Shown here piece by piece: positions 1 to 6,208 of a stretch of 6,787 nucleotides of DNA. The stretch covers positions 1 to 6,787 of the forward strand of contig NZ_CALHHT010000524.1 of assembly GCF_938031315.1 (NCBI RefSeq), in the 5' to 3' direction. The translations under genes were made by a program, and so were the position numbers. Every line of letters starts with the position of its first letter. Positions within the stretch are counted from its first letter, which is position 1. The stretch comes from an uncultured Campylobacter sp. (GTDB lineage Bacteria; Campylobacterota; Campylobacteria; Campylobacterales; Campylobacteraceae). Below the pieces are notes generated by a model that ran no database searches, was not told the origin of the DNA, and saw only the letters and a list, made by a program, of their open reading frames with translations.

Positions 1-1
1 C

Positions 2-472
2 AAAGCCCTCTTTTCTAAAATACGCTTCGCCCGTAGTTCCGGTTTCTGCGATGATCGGCTTGCCGTGCAGATCCGATACGGTCTTGATCCTATCGCCGGC
101 GCGGGTTAGCACGCCGATATTTACTGCGAAATACGGCGTCGTAAAATCGACCACCTGCTTACGCTCATTTGTGATCGTAAAGGTCGCAAGCACCATATCT
201 ACTTTATTTTCTTCCAACACTTTTAAACGCTCACTAGCCTTTACGGGCACGAATTCCACCTTGCCCGCCTTGCCACCAAATATATCTTTTGATAGCGCCT
301 CGGCTAAAGTCACCTCAAATCCTTGAAATTTGCCGTCTTCAAATTTACTAAAAGGGGGTTGCGCCTCAAATACGCCTACGCGCACACTGCCCGATTGCCT
401 AATCTCAGATAGGGTATTTGCCACTACACTACTTGTAAATAGCAATAAAATTCCCAAAATTATCTTTTTCAT
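2..472 (-). CDS. Amino-acid-type ABC transporter substrate-binding protein (partial, C-terminus beyond left edge)
   Basis: Periplasmic solute-binding protein of the family-3 type (SBP_bac_3), which captures a polar amino acid or similar ligand and delivers it to an ABC permease. The visible 157 residues begin with a signal peptide: MKK, a hydrophobic core of about residues 4-16, and a likely cleavage after VVA near residue 19. There is no lipobox cysteine, so it should be a soluble periplasmic protein. The mature part has the family start RQSGSVRVGVFEAQPPFS, then GFEVTLAEALS, the segment VDMVLATFTITNERK (whose Thr/Arg usually bind the ligand carboxylate) and VVDFTTPYF, followed by DLHGKPIIAETGTTGEAYF entering the second lobe. 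The general relatives are the Campylobacter PEB1a/CjaA-type proteins; the ligand cannot be assigned. The start is ATG at 472, with AAAGGA about 5 nt upstream. It is truncated by the window, not visibly broken. No permease or ATPase gene is in view. Confidence 0.9.
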   Translation of the reverse strand, partial: MKKIILGILLLFTSSVVANTLSEIRQSGSVRVGVFEAQPPFSKFEDGKFQGFEVTLAEALSKDIFGGKAGKVEFVPVKASERLKVLEENKVDMVLATFTITNERKQVVDFTTPYFAVNIGVLTRAGDRIKTVSDLHGKPIIAETGTTGEAYFRKEGF

Positions 473-501
473 ATCGTTCCTTTAATTACAATGATTAGCC
501 T

Positions 502-542
502 AGCCACGCATCTGCGTCGCTTCGGCAAGCTCTCTTAAGCCG
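502..542 (-). ncRNA. Candidate structured 5' leader: two adjacent hairpins upstream of the binding-protein gene
   Basis: Read on the minus strand, two small stem-loops lie back to back. The first (542-523) pairs CGGC with GCCG and AAG with CTT, has a two-base TT bulge and an AGAG loop. The second (521-502) pairs AGC with GCT and ACGC with GCGT, with one G-G mismatch and an AGAT loop. Only one base separates them, and a -10-like TAATAT lies just upstream, so the transcript would begin almost at the first stem. About 30 nt separate the second stem from the start codon. I do not recognise a named riboswitch class. A leader cis-element or chance folding are both possible. Confidence 0.35.
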
Positions 543-547
543 GTCGT

Positions 548-553
548 ATATTA
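548..553 (-). promoter_or_regulatory. Candidate -10 element for the binding-protein gene
   Basis: The minus strand reads TAATAT here in the context GCGAATAATATACG. Initiation about 7 nt downstream would fall near 541, at the edge of the first leader hairpin, giving a 5' UTR of roughly 70 nt. No clear -35 hexamer is seen, which is normal for Campylobacter sigma-70 promoters. Assigned by eye only. Confidence 0.35.
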
Positions 554-643
554 TTCGCTCACTTCTCCTTTCGACATTTTTTAAAATTTCTTTACCTTTG
601 AAATTTTGCGGCGCATTTTACGAAAATTTCATTTAAAATACAT

Positions 644-1339
644 TTAATCTGCGCCGTGATTTAGATCCCAATCGATCTCTCCTAGACCGTGTGCGCGCAG
701 ATATTCGTTGCATCTGCTAAAATGCCTGCAGCCAAAAAACGCTCCCCCCACAAGCGGGCTAGGATGCGCGGCGGTTAAAATGAGATGCCTCTGCGCATCG
801 ATCAGCGTAGATTTTGCTTTGGCGAAATTTCCCCACAGCATAAAGACCAAGCTTTGCCGCCTCGCGCTTAAAATTTTAATCACGGCGTCGGTGAAAATTT
901 GCCAGCCGAAGCCGCTGTGCGAGTTCGCGCGGTTCGCGCCCACGCTAAGGCTCGCATTAAGCAGCAGCACGCCCTGCTTCGCCCAGTAGCTCAGATCGCC
1001 GCTAGCAGGCTCGCTGATACCCAGATCGCTCTTAATCTCTTTGTAGATATTTACGAGGCTGGGCGGAATTCGCACGCCGCGCGGCACCGAAAAGCTAAGC
1101 CCCATCGCCTGATGCGCGCCGTGGTAGGGATCCTGCCCCAAAATCACCGCGCGCACCCGCTCAAACGGAGTTAGATTGAAGGCATTAAAGATCAAATTTC
1201 CCGGCGGATAGACGATCTCGCGCGCCTTTGCGGCGAGCAGATTTTCTTTGATCTTCGCAAAATACTCGCTTAAAAATTCCTCCCTAAGCGCCTCTTTCCA
1301 ACCGCTCTCAATCCTCACGTCGTCTAAATTTATCTGCAT
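644..1339 (-). CDS. ung: Uracil-DNA glycosylase, family 1
   Basis: Base-excision repair enzyme that hydrolyses the N-glycosidic bond of uracil in DNA, leaving an abasic site; cytosolic, acting on the chromosome. All family-1 hallmarks are present in the 231 residues. The water-activating loop GQDPYH lies at 68-73 (catalytic Asp70; Tyr72 excludes thymine). LSFSVP at 81-86 contains the uracil-stacking Phe83. LLLNASLSV at 125-133 has the uracil-recognising Asn128, followed by the SGFGW segment. The DNA-intercalating HPSPL loop is at 192-196, with catalytic His192. Length matches the family (about 220-230). The ATG at 1339 is preceded by AAAGGG at about 6 nt and the next residues align with the usual N-terminus. 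It is single-standing on the minus strand, with 87 bp to the upstream gene. A possible -10 (TAAAAT) lies at 1375-1380. Confidence 0.97.
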   Translation of the reverse strand: MQINLDDVRIESGWKEALREEFLSEYFAKIKENLLAAKAREIVYPPGNLIFNAFNLTPFERVRAVILGQDPYHGAHQAMGLSFSVPRGVRIPPSLVNIYKEIKSDLGISEPASGDLSYWAKQGVLLLNASLSVGANRANSHSGFGWQIFTDAVIKILSARRQSLVFMLWGNFAKAKSTLIDAQRHLILTAAHPSPLVGGAFFGCRHFSRCNEYLRAHGLGEIDWDLNHGAD

Positions 1340-1374
1340 ACCGACCCTTTAAATTTTAATAAATTAACGCTCTA

Positions 1375-1380
1375 ATTTTA
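1375..1380 (-). promoter_or_regulatory. Candidate -10 element for ung
   Basis: The minus strand reads TTGTAAAATTAG here, giving TAAAAT as a -10-like hexamer preceded by TG. The predicted start point would be about 30 nt before the ung ATG. The surroundings are AT-rich, so the match has limited weight. Confidence 0.25.
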
Positions 1381-1426
1381 CAATAAATTTTAAAAATAGT
1401 ATCGCGACCAATTACAGATGCGTCCA

Positions 1427-2038
1427 TTAATACCCCATTTTATTTATTTGAATTATATTAAGTTCCGGATAAAAAATAACCTCGTGATCATAATCGCTCG
1501 GTTGTCCCGATTCGTGCTCTTTTTTGTGCCATATTCGCCTTTTATCGTTCACTATTGCCGTTATATTTAAATTTTTGATTGAACCATATATCAAATACTC
1601 CCGACTGCCGGCATAATAATAAGACGGCATCGCCCACGATAGTTTAAATTCATGCAAATTTGTAGTTTCAGCTATACAGTCAGACTCGGAAACAAACTCG
1701 TAGCCCTCTTGCAACATTTTTTGTTGCGTCAAAGTAAAGGGCTTATCCGCCTTTATAAAATGCGCGTAACAGATACAAGTCTGTATTTTTTCACTACACG
1801 ATAAAGGAGGACTTTTTTTGCGATAAATGAGCAAAGTTTCTCCCTTCGTATTTGTTAAGGCTTCAAATTTAGCCAAATTTTTATTTTCTATATATGAAAA
1901 ATCCGTATTAAGGGGTGAAAATAGAAAGGCTATAAATAAAACAAACAATATCAATGCCGCAAACGATAATATCAATGATGCGAGTATGGCGATCTTGATG
2001 ACTTTCCACAATGTTTTTAATATCTTTATTGTTTGCAT
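1427..2038 (-). CDS. Hypothetical single-pass membrane protein, AT-rich gene
   Basis: I do not recognise this 203-residue protein. It starts with a short basic stretch (K5, K8, K13, K16), then a long hydrophobic segment at about residues 15-41, then a hydrophilic domain to the end with no second membrane span. An inner-membrane anchor with a C-terminal domain facing the periplasm is the simplest reading. An uncleaved signal anchor is more likely than a cleaved signal peptide, because no good cleavage motif follows. The soluble part has four cysteines (81, 88, 90, 121) that could form disulfides, and an aromatic patch MPSYYYAGSREYLIYGS at about 137-153. GAGGGGAAG lies about 11 nt before the ATG at 2038. 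Base composition is unlike its neighbours: 17 of 60 bases are G or C in 1921-1980, against 42 of 60 in 4561-4620. Recent acquisition or weak selection would explain that. The reading frame is intact. Confidence 0.75.
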   Translation of the reverse strand: MQTIKILKTLWKVIKIAILASLILSFAALILFVLFIAFLFSPLNTDFSYIENKNLAKFEALTNTKGETLLIYRKKSPPLSCSEKIQTCICYAHFIKADKPFTLTQQKMLQEGYEFVSESDCIAETTNLHEFKLSWAMPSYYYAGSREYLIYGSIKNLNITAIVNDKRRIWHKKEHESGQPSDYDHEVIFYPELNIIQINKMGY

Positions 2039-2080
2039 TACAATTTAACTTCCCCTCTATTTTATAAATTTGCTGAGGTA

Positions 2081-2086
2081 TTTATA
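2081..2086 (-). promoter_or_regulatory. Candidate -10 element for the AT-rich membrane protein gene
   Basis: The minus strand reads TTTATAAATACC, giving TATAAA at 2086-2081. A near-identical TTTATAAAAT lies 20 bp closer to the gene (2061-2066) but would start transcription inside the ribosome binding site, so the upstream copy is preferred. The repeated TTTATAAA pair could also be an operator. Evidence is motif-level only. Confidence 0.25.
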
Positions 2087-2121
2087 AACCGCGCCGCCGA
2101 TCTTAGCGGGTCTTTAAAATT

Positions 2122-2718
2122 TCATCGCGCAAACTTGCTTCTAAGGTCGTAATACGGATAATCCATCGCCGCAGCGGCAGCCTCTCGCGCCTGGACGCCT
2201 GCAAATTTTTCGATCACGCAAAGACCAAGCTCGATGGAGCTGCTTACGCCGCCAGCGGTGATGATCTCGCCTCCTGCGGGCAGGCTTTCGCGCACGAGCC
2301 GCTCATGCACCACGTCCGCGCAGTAAGGCGCCAGCAGATCGTAGCAAAACGGATGCGTGGTCGCGCGCCTACCTCGCAAAAACCCCGCCGCGCCCAGAAG
2401 CAGCGAACCGGTGCAAACGCTAAACTTATACTTCGCATCGCGCGCGGTTGCGAGCCACGAGATGAAGCTCGTATCGTCTTTAAGACAGCGCGTCGCCATA
2501 CCGCCGGGCACAAAAACCGCATCAAAGCCGCCTAGATCCGTCGTGATCTCACCCGTATCGATCGCAAGGCCACCGCTATCCGAAACCTGCCGTTCGCGCG
2601 AGCAAAATCTCATCTCAAACTGCGGGCGGACGGCTTTGAGCCTTAACATACAATCGTAAAATCCCACAAAATCGAGATGCGTCTGTCCGCTAAACATCAC
2701 AAGCGCTAGATTTTTCAT
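2122..2718 (-). CDS. DJ-1/PfpI family protein, isonitrile-hydratase-like
   Basis: 198-residue cytosolic protein with the class-I glutamine-amidotransferase-like fold of the DJ-1/ThiJ/PfpI superfamily. Visible elements in order: N-terminal strand LALVMFSGQTHLDFVGFYD with the conserved Asp16; DAVFVPGGMATRCL (66-79); the nucleophile elbow SVCTGSLLLGAAGFLRGRRATTHP (100-123) with the predicted nucleophile Cys102 followed by Thr103; and EIITAGGVSSSIELGL near 151-166. The CTGSLLLGAAG...GRRATTHP block and the HERLVRE segment resemble isonitrile hydratase InhA (R-NC to N-formamide) and the N-terminal domain of GATase-type AraC regulators. Here there is no DNA-binding domain and the length fits a stand-alone enzyme. 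Substrate is not established; relatives also act as glyoxalase or deglycase-like proteins. The ATG at 2718 has AAAGGAC about 6 nt upstream. There is no obvious operon partner; 83 bp separates it from the next gene downstream. Confidence 0.88.
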   Translation of the reverse strand: MKNLALVMFSGQTHLDFVGFYDCMLRLKAVRPQFEMRFCSRERQVSDSGGLAIDTGEITTDLGGFDAVFVPGGMATRCLKDDTSFISWLATARDAKYKFSVCTGSLLLGAAGFLRGRRATTHPFCYDLLAPYCADVVHERLVRESLPAGGEIITAGGVSSSIELGLCVIEKFAGVQAREAAAAAMDYPYYDLRSKFAR

Positions 2719-2940
2719 GATCCGTCCTTTAAATTTATCGCTCGCCCAAGCTTTCGGTTTGCCGCCGCTGCAATTCTCGCCGCCGCAAGTCGTAAAAATG
2801 CGCGGCAGCTAAATTTTATACCGCAGGCCGCTAAAAAACCCGCTCAAACGAATTTTAAATTTTACCCGCATTAGAACTCGCAGAATTTTTACCGCCCGCG
2901 AATGAAATTTTAAAAGCAAATTTAAAATTTTGCGCGCCTT
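2719..2940. other. 222-bp spacer with probable promoter and leader of the DJ-1/PfpI gene
   Basis: No open frame of note. On the minus strand a TATAAAAT block (2820-2813) follows a T-tract (TTTTTT at about 2837-2832), the usual look of a Campylobacter promoter. It would give a leader of about 90 nt before the ATG at 2718. Within that leader GCTGCCGC (about 2809-2802) can pair with GCGGCGGC (about 2767-2760) with one G-U, enclosing GC-rich sequence. The distal part (2841-2940) carries AAATTTTAAA-type AT blocks. No convincing terminator follows the upstream gene, which stops at 2941. Confidence 0.4.
2813..2820 (-). promoter_or_regulatory. Candidate -10 element for the DJ-1/PfpI gene
   Basis: TATAAAAT on the minus strand, preceded about 12 nt upstream by a run of six T. 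It is the best -10 match in the spacer upstream of the gene. No -35 hexamer is apparent. Confidence 0.4.
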
Positions 2941-3687
2941 TTATTCCGCTTTATTCAAATTAGAAAAAGCCCGCAAGCCTGCATAATGCAGCCTTTTTGA
3001 AACATTCTCAAATTCTAAATTCCAAATCCCCTCGTCGTATTTCCATTCAAACGGCGTTTTGTAATTCGTCCAAATTTCATACGCGCGTTCGTTTAGTCGC
3101 TCAATCAACGCAGAAATCCCTAAATCGCCGCCCGCTATCTCCATCATCAAATGCCAGTTGTCCAAATCGGCGGGGTCGTCGGTGTGAATGGATTTTTCTC
3201 GCGGAAGATAATACACAAAATCGCCAGTATCGAAAGGAAAGAGGGTATGGCATAGCGCAATGCCGTAAATTTTTTGAGCGAATACGGTCGGAAGCTGCTC
3301 GTCCGAATAGCCGAAAGTTGAAACGTATAAAAAGCTGCGTAAAATGCTCGCTAAATTTCTGCAAACGGGCGCAAAGGCGTATCTCGATACTTGCTGCGTT
3401 AAGGCGCCGTTTCGAATAAAACTTATGGCGCTATCGATCTCTTTTCTTCTTGCTTGCACGTATTTTATCTTTTTAAATCGCCAAGCTTGCATCAGCTGCA
3501 AAGAGCTGTCGATTGAGCGCAGATGTTTGTCTCTTTTTTCATCCGCCGTGCCGCTTAGCTCCGCGATCCTCGCAGCAGCCTGCCTCCAAAACGGAATCAG
3601 GGTTTTTACCCATCCCAAGTAGCTTAGATAAAGCGCGTCCGGCTCCTCCTTTTCAAAAGCCGCTCTCATCTGCGTAAGTTTTATCAT
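2941..3687 (-). CDS. Hypothetical soluble protein downstream of thyX
   Basis: I do not recognise this 248-residue protein. It has no signal peptide or membrane span and is rich in charged and aromatic residues, so it is probably cytosolic and largely helical. The first half contains a strongly basic helical stretch (about 69-84, WRFKKIKYVQARRKE). The second half has FPFDTGDFVYYLPREKS (150-166), a DDPADLDNWHLMMEIAGGD segment (170-188) and a Trp-rich end (W206, W215, W222). No cysteine/histidine cluster or nucleotide-binding motif was found. The ATG at 3687 is preceded by AAAGGG at about 6 nt. The gene begins 35 bp after the thyX stop on the same strand, so cotranscription with thyX is likely. 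The downstream spacer of 222 bp isolates it from the DJ-1/PfpI gene. Frame length, start context and GC content comparable to neighbours support a real gene. Confidence 0.75.
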   Translation of the reverse strand: MIKLTQMRAAFEKEEPDALYLSYLGWVKTLIPFWRQAAARIAELSGTADEKRDKHLRSIDSSLQLMQAWRFKKIKYVQARRKEIDSAISFIRNGALTQQVSRYAFAPVCRNLASILRSFLYVSTFGYSDEQLPTVFAQKIYGIALCHTLFPFDTGDFVYYLPREKSIHTDDPADLDNWHLMMEIAGGDLGISALIERLNERAYEIWTNYKTPFEWKYDEGIWNLEFENVSKRLHYAGLRAFSNLNKAE

Positions 3688-3722
3688 CGCAGCCCTTTTT
3701 GTATCTAAATTTATCCCGCGCG

Positions 3723-4358
3723 CTACTCTTCGCCTTGCATCTTCTCGCCTGCCATGCAGCTTTGGAATATAAATTTATGCTCCTGCGGCAGCGCATGATA
3801 AATTTTACCGGCAAGCTCGCGGATCTCCCAAAGCGCCGCCTTGCTAGAGCGCAGAGCGAGGAAGTTTTGCAAGCTGCGCGCGTTTATGCTCCAGCTAAGC
3901 TCGCTCTTGTAGCACTCTGGCAGGCAGTATTTGGCGATATCAAGGCTAATAGGGGTTTGTAAGATTACGCGCAGATTTTCAAGCGCCGCGATACTTGCGT
4001 TATCAACCGCTTCGTTGCCGGTAAGCACTATGTATCGCGCGGCGTTTTCGAAATCTCCTTGCGCGAAGCTACCCTCGCCGCGCAATTCTTTGAGAGTGTA
4101 GCGAGTGGATTTTACGCTAAGGCTTGCTAGGCGGTGGCGCGCCAGCTCCTGAAGCAGCGCGCGCGAAATACCGCTGATATAGAAGTTGTAGTAGAGATGC
4201 TCGAGAGTGCTTGAGTGCTTGAGCTGGTTGCCGACGCGATCTATTAGCGCTAGGTCTTTGGCGCCGCCGCAATCGCCGCGCTCAAAGCTCTGCCAGCAGG
4301 TGCGGATCGCATTTGAGCAGACCCAAAGCGGAGTGAAATTTAGAAGTTTGACTTGCAT
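3723..4358 (-). CDS. thyX: Flavin-dependent thymidylate synthase
   Basis: Makes dTMP from dUMP using methylene-tetrahydrofolate, FAD and NADPH; a cytosolic homotetramer that replaces ThyA in many Campylobacterota. From ATG 4358 the protein is 211 residues, the usual length for the epsilon group. Visible elements: N-terminus VKLLNFTPLWVCSNAIRTCWQSF, HSSTLEH (48-54), the ThyX signature RHRLASLSVKSTR (74-86; the generic RHRxxSxNxxSxR with Ser in place of Asn, as I recall for Helicobacter-type enzymes), and SINARSLQNFLALR (157-170) toward the C-terminus. The frame is open 36 codons further upstream to an ATG at 4466, but that ATG lacks a ribosome binding site and the extra residues precede the family start. 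The 4358 ATG has AAAGGC 5 nt upstream and fits the family N-terminus. It heads a probable two-gene unit with the unknown gene at 2941-3687. Confidence 0.95.
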   Translation of the reverse strand: MQVKLLNFTPLWVCSNAIRTCWQSFERGDCGGAKDLALIDRVGNQLKHSSTLEHLYYNFYISGISRALLQELARHRLASLSVKSTRYTLKELRGEGSFAQGDFENAARYIVLTGNEAVDNASIAALENLRVILQTPISLDIAKYCLPECYKSELSWSINARSLQNFLALRSSKAALWEIRELAGKIYHALPQEHKFIFQSCMAGEKMQGEE

Positions 4359-4363
4359 GTTTT

Positions 4364-4369
4364 GCCTTT
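4364..4369 (-). promoter_or_regulatory. Ribosome binding site fixing the thyX start
   Basis: AAAGGC on the minus strand ends 5 nt before ATG 4358. No comparable site precedes the in-frame ATG at 4466 (the sequence before it is AAGTCGCTTGAGAG), so this site argues for the shorter protein. Confidence 0.65.
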
Positions 4370-4389
4370 GGTTTTGAAATTTTTGGATG

Positions 4390-4395
4390 ATTTTA
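4390..4395 (-). promoter_or_regulatory. Candidate -10 element for thyX
   Basis: The minus strand reads TTTTAAGT, then about 10 nt, then TAAAAT (4395-4390). The TTTAAGT upstream block resembles the motif described for Campylobacter sigma-70 promoters. A start near 4383 would give a leader of about 25 nt and would lie inside the apparent N-terminal extension of the thyX frame, consistent with translation from 4358. Confidence 0.35.
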
Positions 4396-4508
4396 GCGTT
4401 TCGGGACTTAAAATTTAGCAGGACTCGGATATTCATATCCAAATCTCGCTCCGTTTGCTCTCTCAAGCGACTTGGGTAAAATTTAGATACCGCCTTTAAG
4501 CTGGAATT

Positions 4509-4517
4509 TGCTAATAT
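4509..4517 (+). promoter_or_regulatory. Candidate extended -10 promoter for the transporter at 4546
   Basis: TGCTAATAT matches an extended -10 (TGnTAATAT), with TTTAAG about 14 nt further upstream. Transcription would start near 4525, about 20 nt before the ATG. The divergent thyX promoter lies about 115 bp away, so the two genes could share upstream control. Confidence 0.45.
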
Positions 4518-4545
4518 TGCGGCTAAATTTTAAAAAAGGTGCAAA

Positions 4546-5895
4546 ATGAACGATAAATTTACGCGCATCGGCTTTATCTTGGCCGTCGCAGGCAGCGCCG
4601 TGGGGCTCGGCAACGCGTGGAAATTCCCCACTCTCGTGGGTCAAAACGGCGGCAGCGCCTTCATCCTGCTCTATCTTTTGCTGACGTTTTTAGTAAGTTT
4701 CGTCCTTTTTATCGGCGAAATTTGTATCGGAAGGATCGGCGAGAGCGATCCCGTGGACTCCTTCAGACGCCTGGCGCCTACGCATAAAGAGGCTTGGAGC
4801 AAGATGGGATTTTTTATGATCTCGGGGCTTCTCATCTACTCGTTTTACAGCGTCGTGATGGGCTGGATCTTAAAATACACGATCACGTCGGCGTTTTCGC
4901 TACCAAACGATATGGCGCAAAGCGGCGAGATATTTTCCGCTCTGCTAAAAGATAGCCCGATCATCGCGATAGCCTGCTTTAGCGTGATGTCGCTGACATG
5001 CTTTTACATCGTCTCGCGCGGCATCAAAAGCGGCATCGAGCGGCTAAACGTCTGGATGATGCCCGCGCTTTTCATCCTTTTGGTGCTGATGGTGGTGTAT
5101 TCGATGAGCTTTGACGGCTTTAGCAAAAGCGCGAAATTCCTGCTAGTGCCCGATTTTAGCGCGCTAAATTCCAAAAGCGTGCTCGAAGCGCTCGGACTTG
5201 CGTTTTTTACGCTATCGCTGGGCGTTACGACGATTATGACTTACGCCGCGAGCCTGCCGGAGCGTACCAATATCCTAACTTCGAGCCTAAACATCGTATT
5301 TATCAACGTCATGATCGGCATAATGATGGGACTCGTAGTTTTTACCTTTATTTTTGAATTTAACGCAGACCCGGCGCAATCGGGCCCGGGGCTTATTTTC
5401 GTCTCGCTTGCGATGCTGTTTAGCAAGCTGGGCGCGATCGGGCACGTGCTGGCGTTCGCGTTTTTTCTTACATTGATTTTTGCGGCGATCACTTCGGCGA
5501 TCTCAATGATCGAGCCTTCGGTGTATTATCTCGTAAAATCGCACAAAATAAGCCGTCTACGCGCCTGCGCGATCGTTTTTGCGTTTACCTACGTCCTTGG
5601 CATCGCGTGCATTTTGGGCTACTACGGCGCTACGGCGGATAGCTTTAGCATTCTCGGCACGCCGTTTTTTGACGTGCTAGACTACGCGACCTCGAAAATT
5701 TTAATGCCGATAGGCGGGCTCGTGATCGTGGTTTTCGTGGGATTTGTGATGCGAAAAGAAGCCATCCACGCACTACTGGCGCCATATATGGGCGAGCTCG
5801 GGTTTAAAATTTGGTACTTCGTGCTGCTGCGCTGCGTCTCGCCCGTAGCCATAATTTTGATCGCGCTAAGAGAGCTTGGAATTTTACGCATCTAA
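4546..5895 (+). CDS. Sodium-dependent transporter, NSS/SNF family (LeuT-like)
   Basis: Inner-membrane Na+-driven symporter of the neurotransmitter:sodium symporter family, probably importing an amino acid; the substrate cannot be read from the sequence. The 449 residues give about 11 membrane spans, as in the bacterial MhsT/Tyt1 type. TM1 carries the family signature GSAVGLGNAWKFP (16-28), with the unwound Na+/substrate-binding stretch. TM3 has Tyr101 in SFYSVVMGW, where LeuT-type proteins contact the substrate. TM6 has AFFTLSLGVTTIMTYAASLP (219-238), with the unwound SLG. TM8 has FAAITSAIS (312-320), whose Ala313, Thr316 and Ser317 match the LeuT Na2 site. The C-terminus is short and cytosolic. 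The ATG at 4546 has AAGGTG 5 nt upstream. It is followed by a paralog on the same strand after a 643-bp spacer, and 45 bp near its 5' end are identical to that paralog. Confidence 0.94.
   Translation: MNDKFTRIGFILAVAGSAVGLGNAWKFPTLVGQNGGSAFILLYLLLTFLVSFVLFIGEICIGRIGESDPVDSFRRLAPTHKEAWSKMGFFMISGLLIYSFYSVVMGWILKYTITSAFSLPNDMAQSGEIFSALLKDSPIIAIACFSVMSLTCFYIVSRGIKSGIERLNVWMMPALFILLVLMVVYSMSFDGFSKSAKFLLVPDFSALNSKSVLEALGLAFFTLSLGVTTIMTYAASLPERTNILTSSLNIVFINVMIGIMMGLVVFTFIFEFNADPAQSGPGLIFVSLAMLFSKLGAIGHVLAFAFFLTLIFAAITSAISMIEPSVYYLVKSHKISRLRACAIVFAFTYVLGIACILGYYGATADSFSILGTPFFDVLDYATSKILMPIGGLVIVVFVGFVMRKEAIHALLAPYMGELGFKIWYFVLLRCVSPVAIILIALRELGILRI
4618..4662 (+). repeat. 45-bp segment identical to the downstream paralog (copy 1)
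   Basis: The 15 codons from TGG (WKFP of TM1) to TTC are identical in every base to 6611-6655. The codons on either side differ at many synonymous positions between the two genes. Conserved protein sequence alone does not require identical third positions. Confidence 0.9.
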
Positions 5896-6088
5896 GCGCG
5901 GGTTGAAATTTTGCGAATTAGGCGCGAGTTAAATTTAAAATTTTACTGCGACGCGAGAGTTTGAAATTTTAAAATTTCACGCAAAAGGGCGCGGTTGCGA
6001 TCGCATCTATCTGCGCAAATAAACGAAGCGTCGCGGTTTTAAATTTAAAATTCTACGTAGAGCGGTACGCAAAATTTCATGATAAGCC

Positions 6089-6154
6089 GCGCAAGACCAC
6101 GGCAAAGACGCCGTAGCCAGCCGTATCTGATCACGCTGCGGAATTTTAAAATTT
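6089..6154. repeat. Imperfect direct repeat, copy 1
   Basis: Begins GCGCAAGACC and ends in GGAATTTTAAAATTT. Against copy 2 at 6437-6502 I count 8 substitutions (7 of them transitions) and one single-base indel over about 66 positions. It contains two small stem-loops: ACGGC/GCCGT (6099-6103 with 6110-6114) and AGC-GT/AC-GCT (6119-6124 with 6133-6137, C6122 bulged). Function unknown; a dispersed intergenic repeat is the simplest explanation. Confidence 0.85.
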
Positions 6155-6193
6155 AGCACCGAAGCAGTCCAAAGCGGCGCGCGAGCCCGCGAT

Positions 6194-6208
6194 CCGTCTA
6201 ATAGACGG
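6194..6208. repeat. Perfect inverted repeat, 6-bp arms
   Basis: CCGTCT, loop AAT, AGACGG. It is immediately followed by a second GATCCGTC (6211-6218) repeating the left flank GATCCGTC (6191-6198). There is no T-tract on either strand, so a terminator role is not supported. Confidence 0.6.

Noticed and set aside
51..326. 91-codon plus-strand frame opposite the binding-protein gene
   Set aside because: It is antisense to a clear SBP_bac_3 coding frame with a signal peptide; no family resemblance.
542..584. Short minus-strand frames overlapping the leader of the binding-protein gene, including an eight-codon ATG frame ending in TAA near the -10
   Set aside because: The ATG would lie upstream of the predicted transcription start, and the product is too short to support. 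A downstream LRELAEATQMRG-like frame has no start codon and coincides with the hairpins.
609..656. Possible terminator after ung: CGGCGCA (609-615) and TGCGCCG (650-656) as arms, with an inner ATTTTACGAAAAT hairpin
   Set aside because: The arms are separated by 34 nt, one arm lies in the ung coding end, and no T-tract follows on the minus strand.
2085..2121. Possible terminator after the DJ-1/PfpI gene (ACCCGC...GCGCGGT followed by TTTATAAAT)
   Set aside because: The pairing is weak and interrupted, and the AT-rich segment is better explained as the next gene's promoter.
2997..3419. 140-codon plus-strand frame opposite the 248-aa unknown gene
   Set aside because: The minus-strand frame is much longer, has a good ribosome binding site and reads as a globular protein. 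The plus-strand product is low in hydrophobic structure and rich in Arg/Ser, typical of an antisense shadow.
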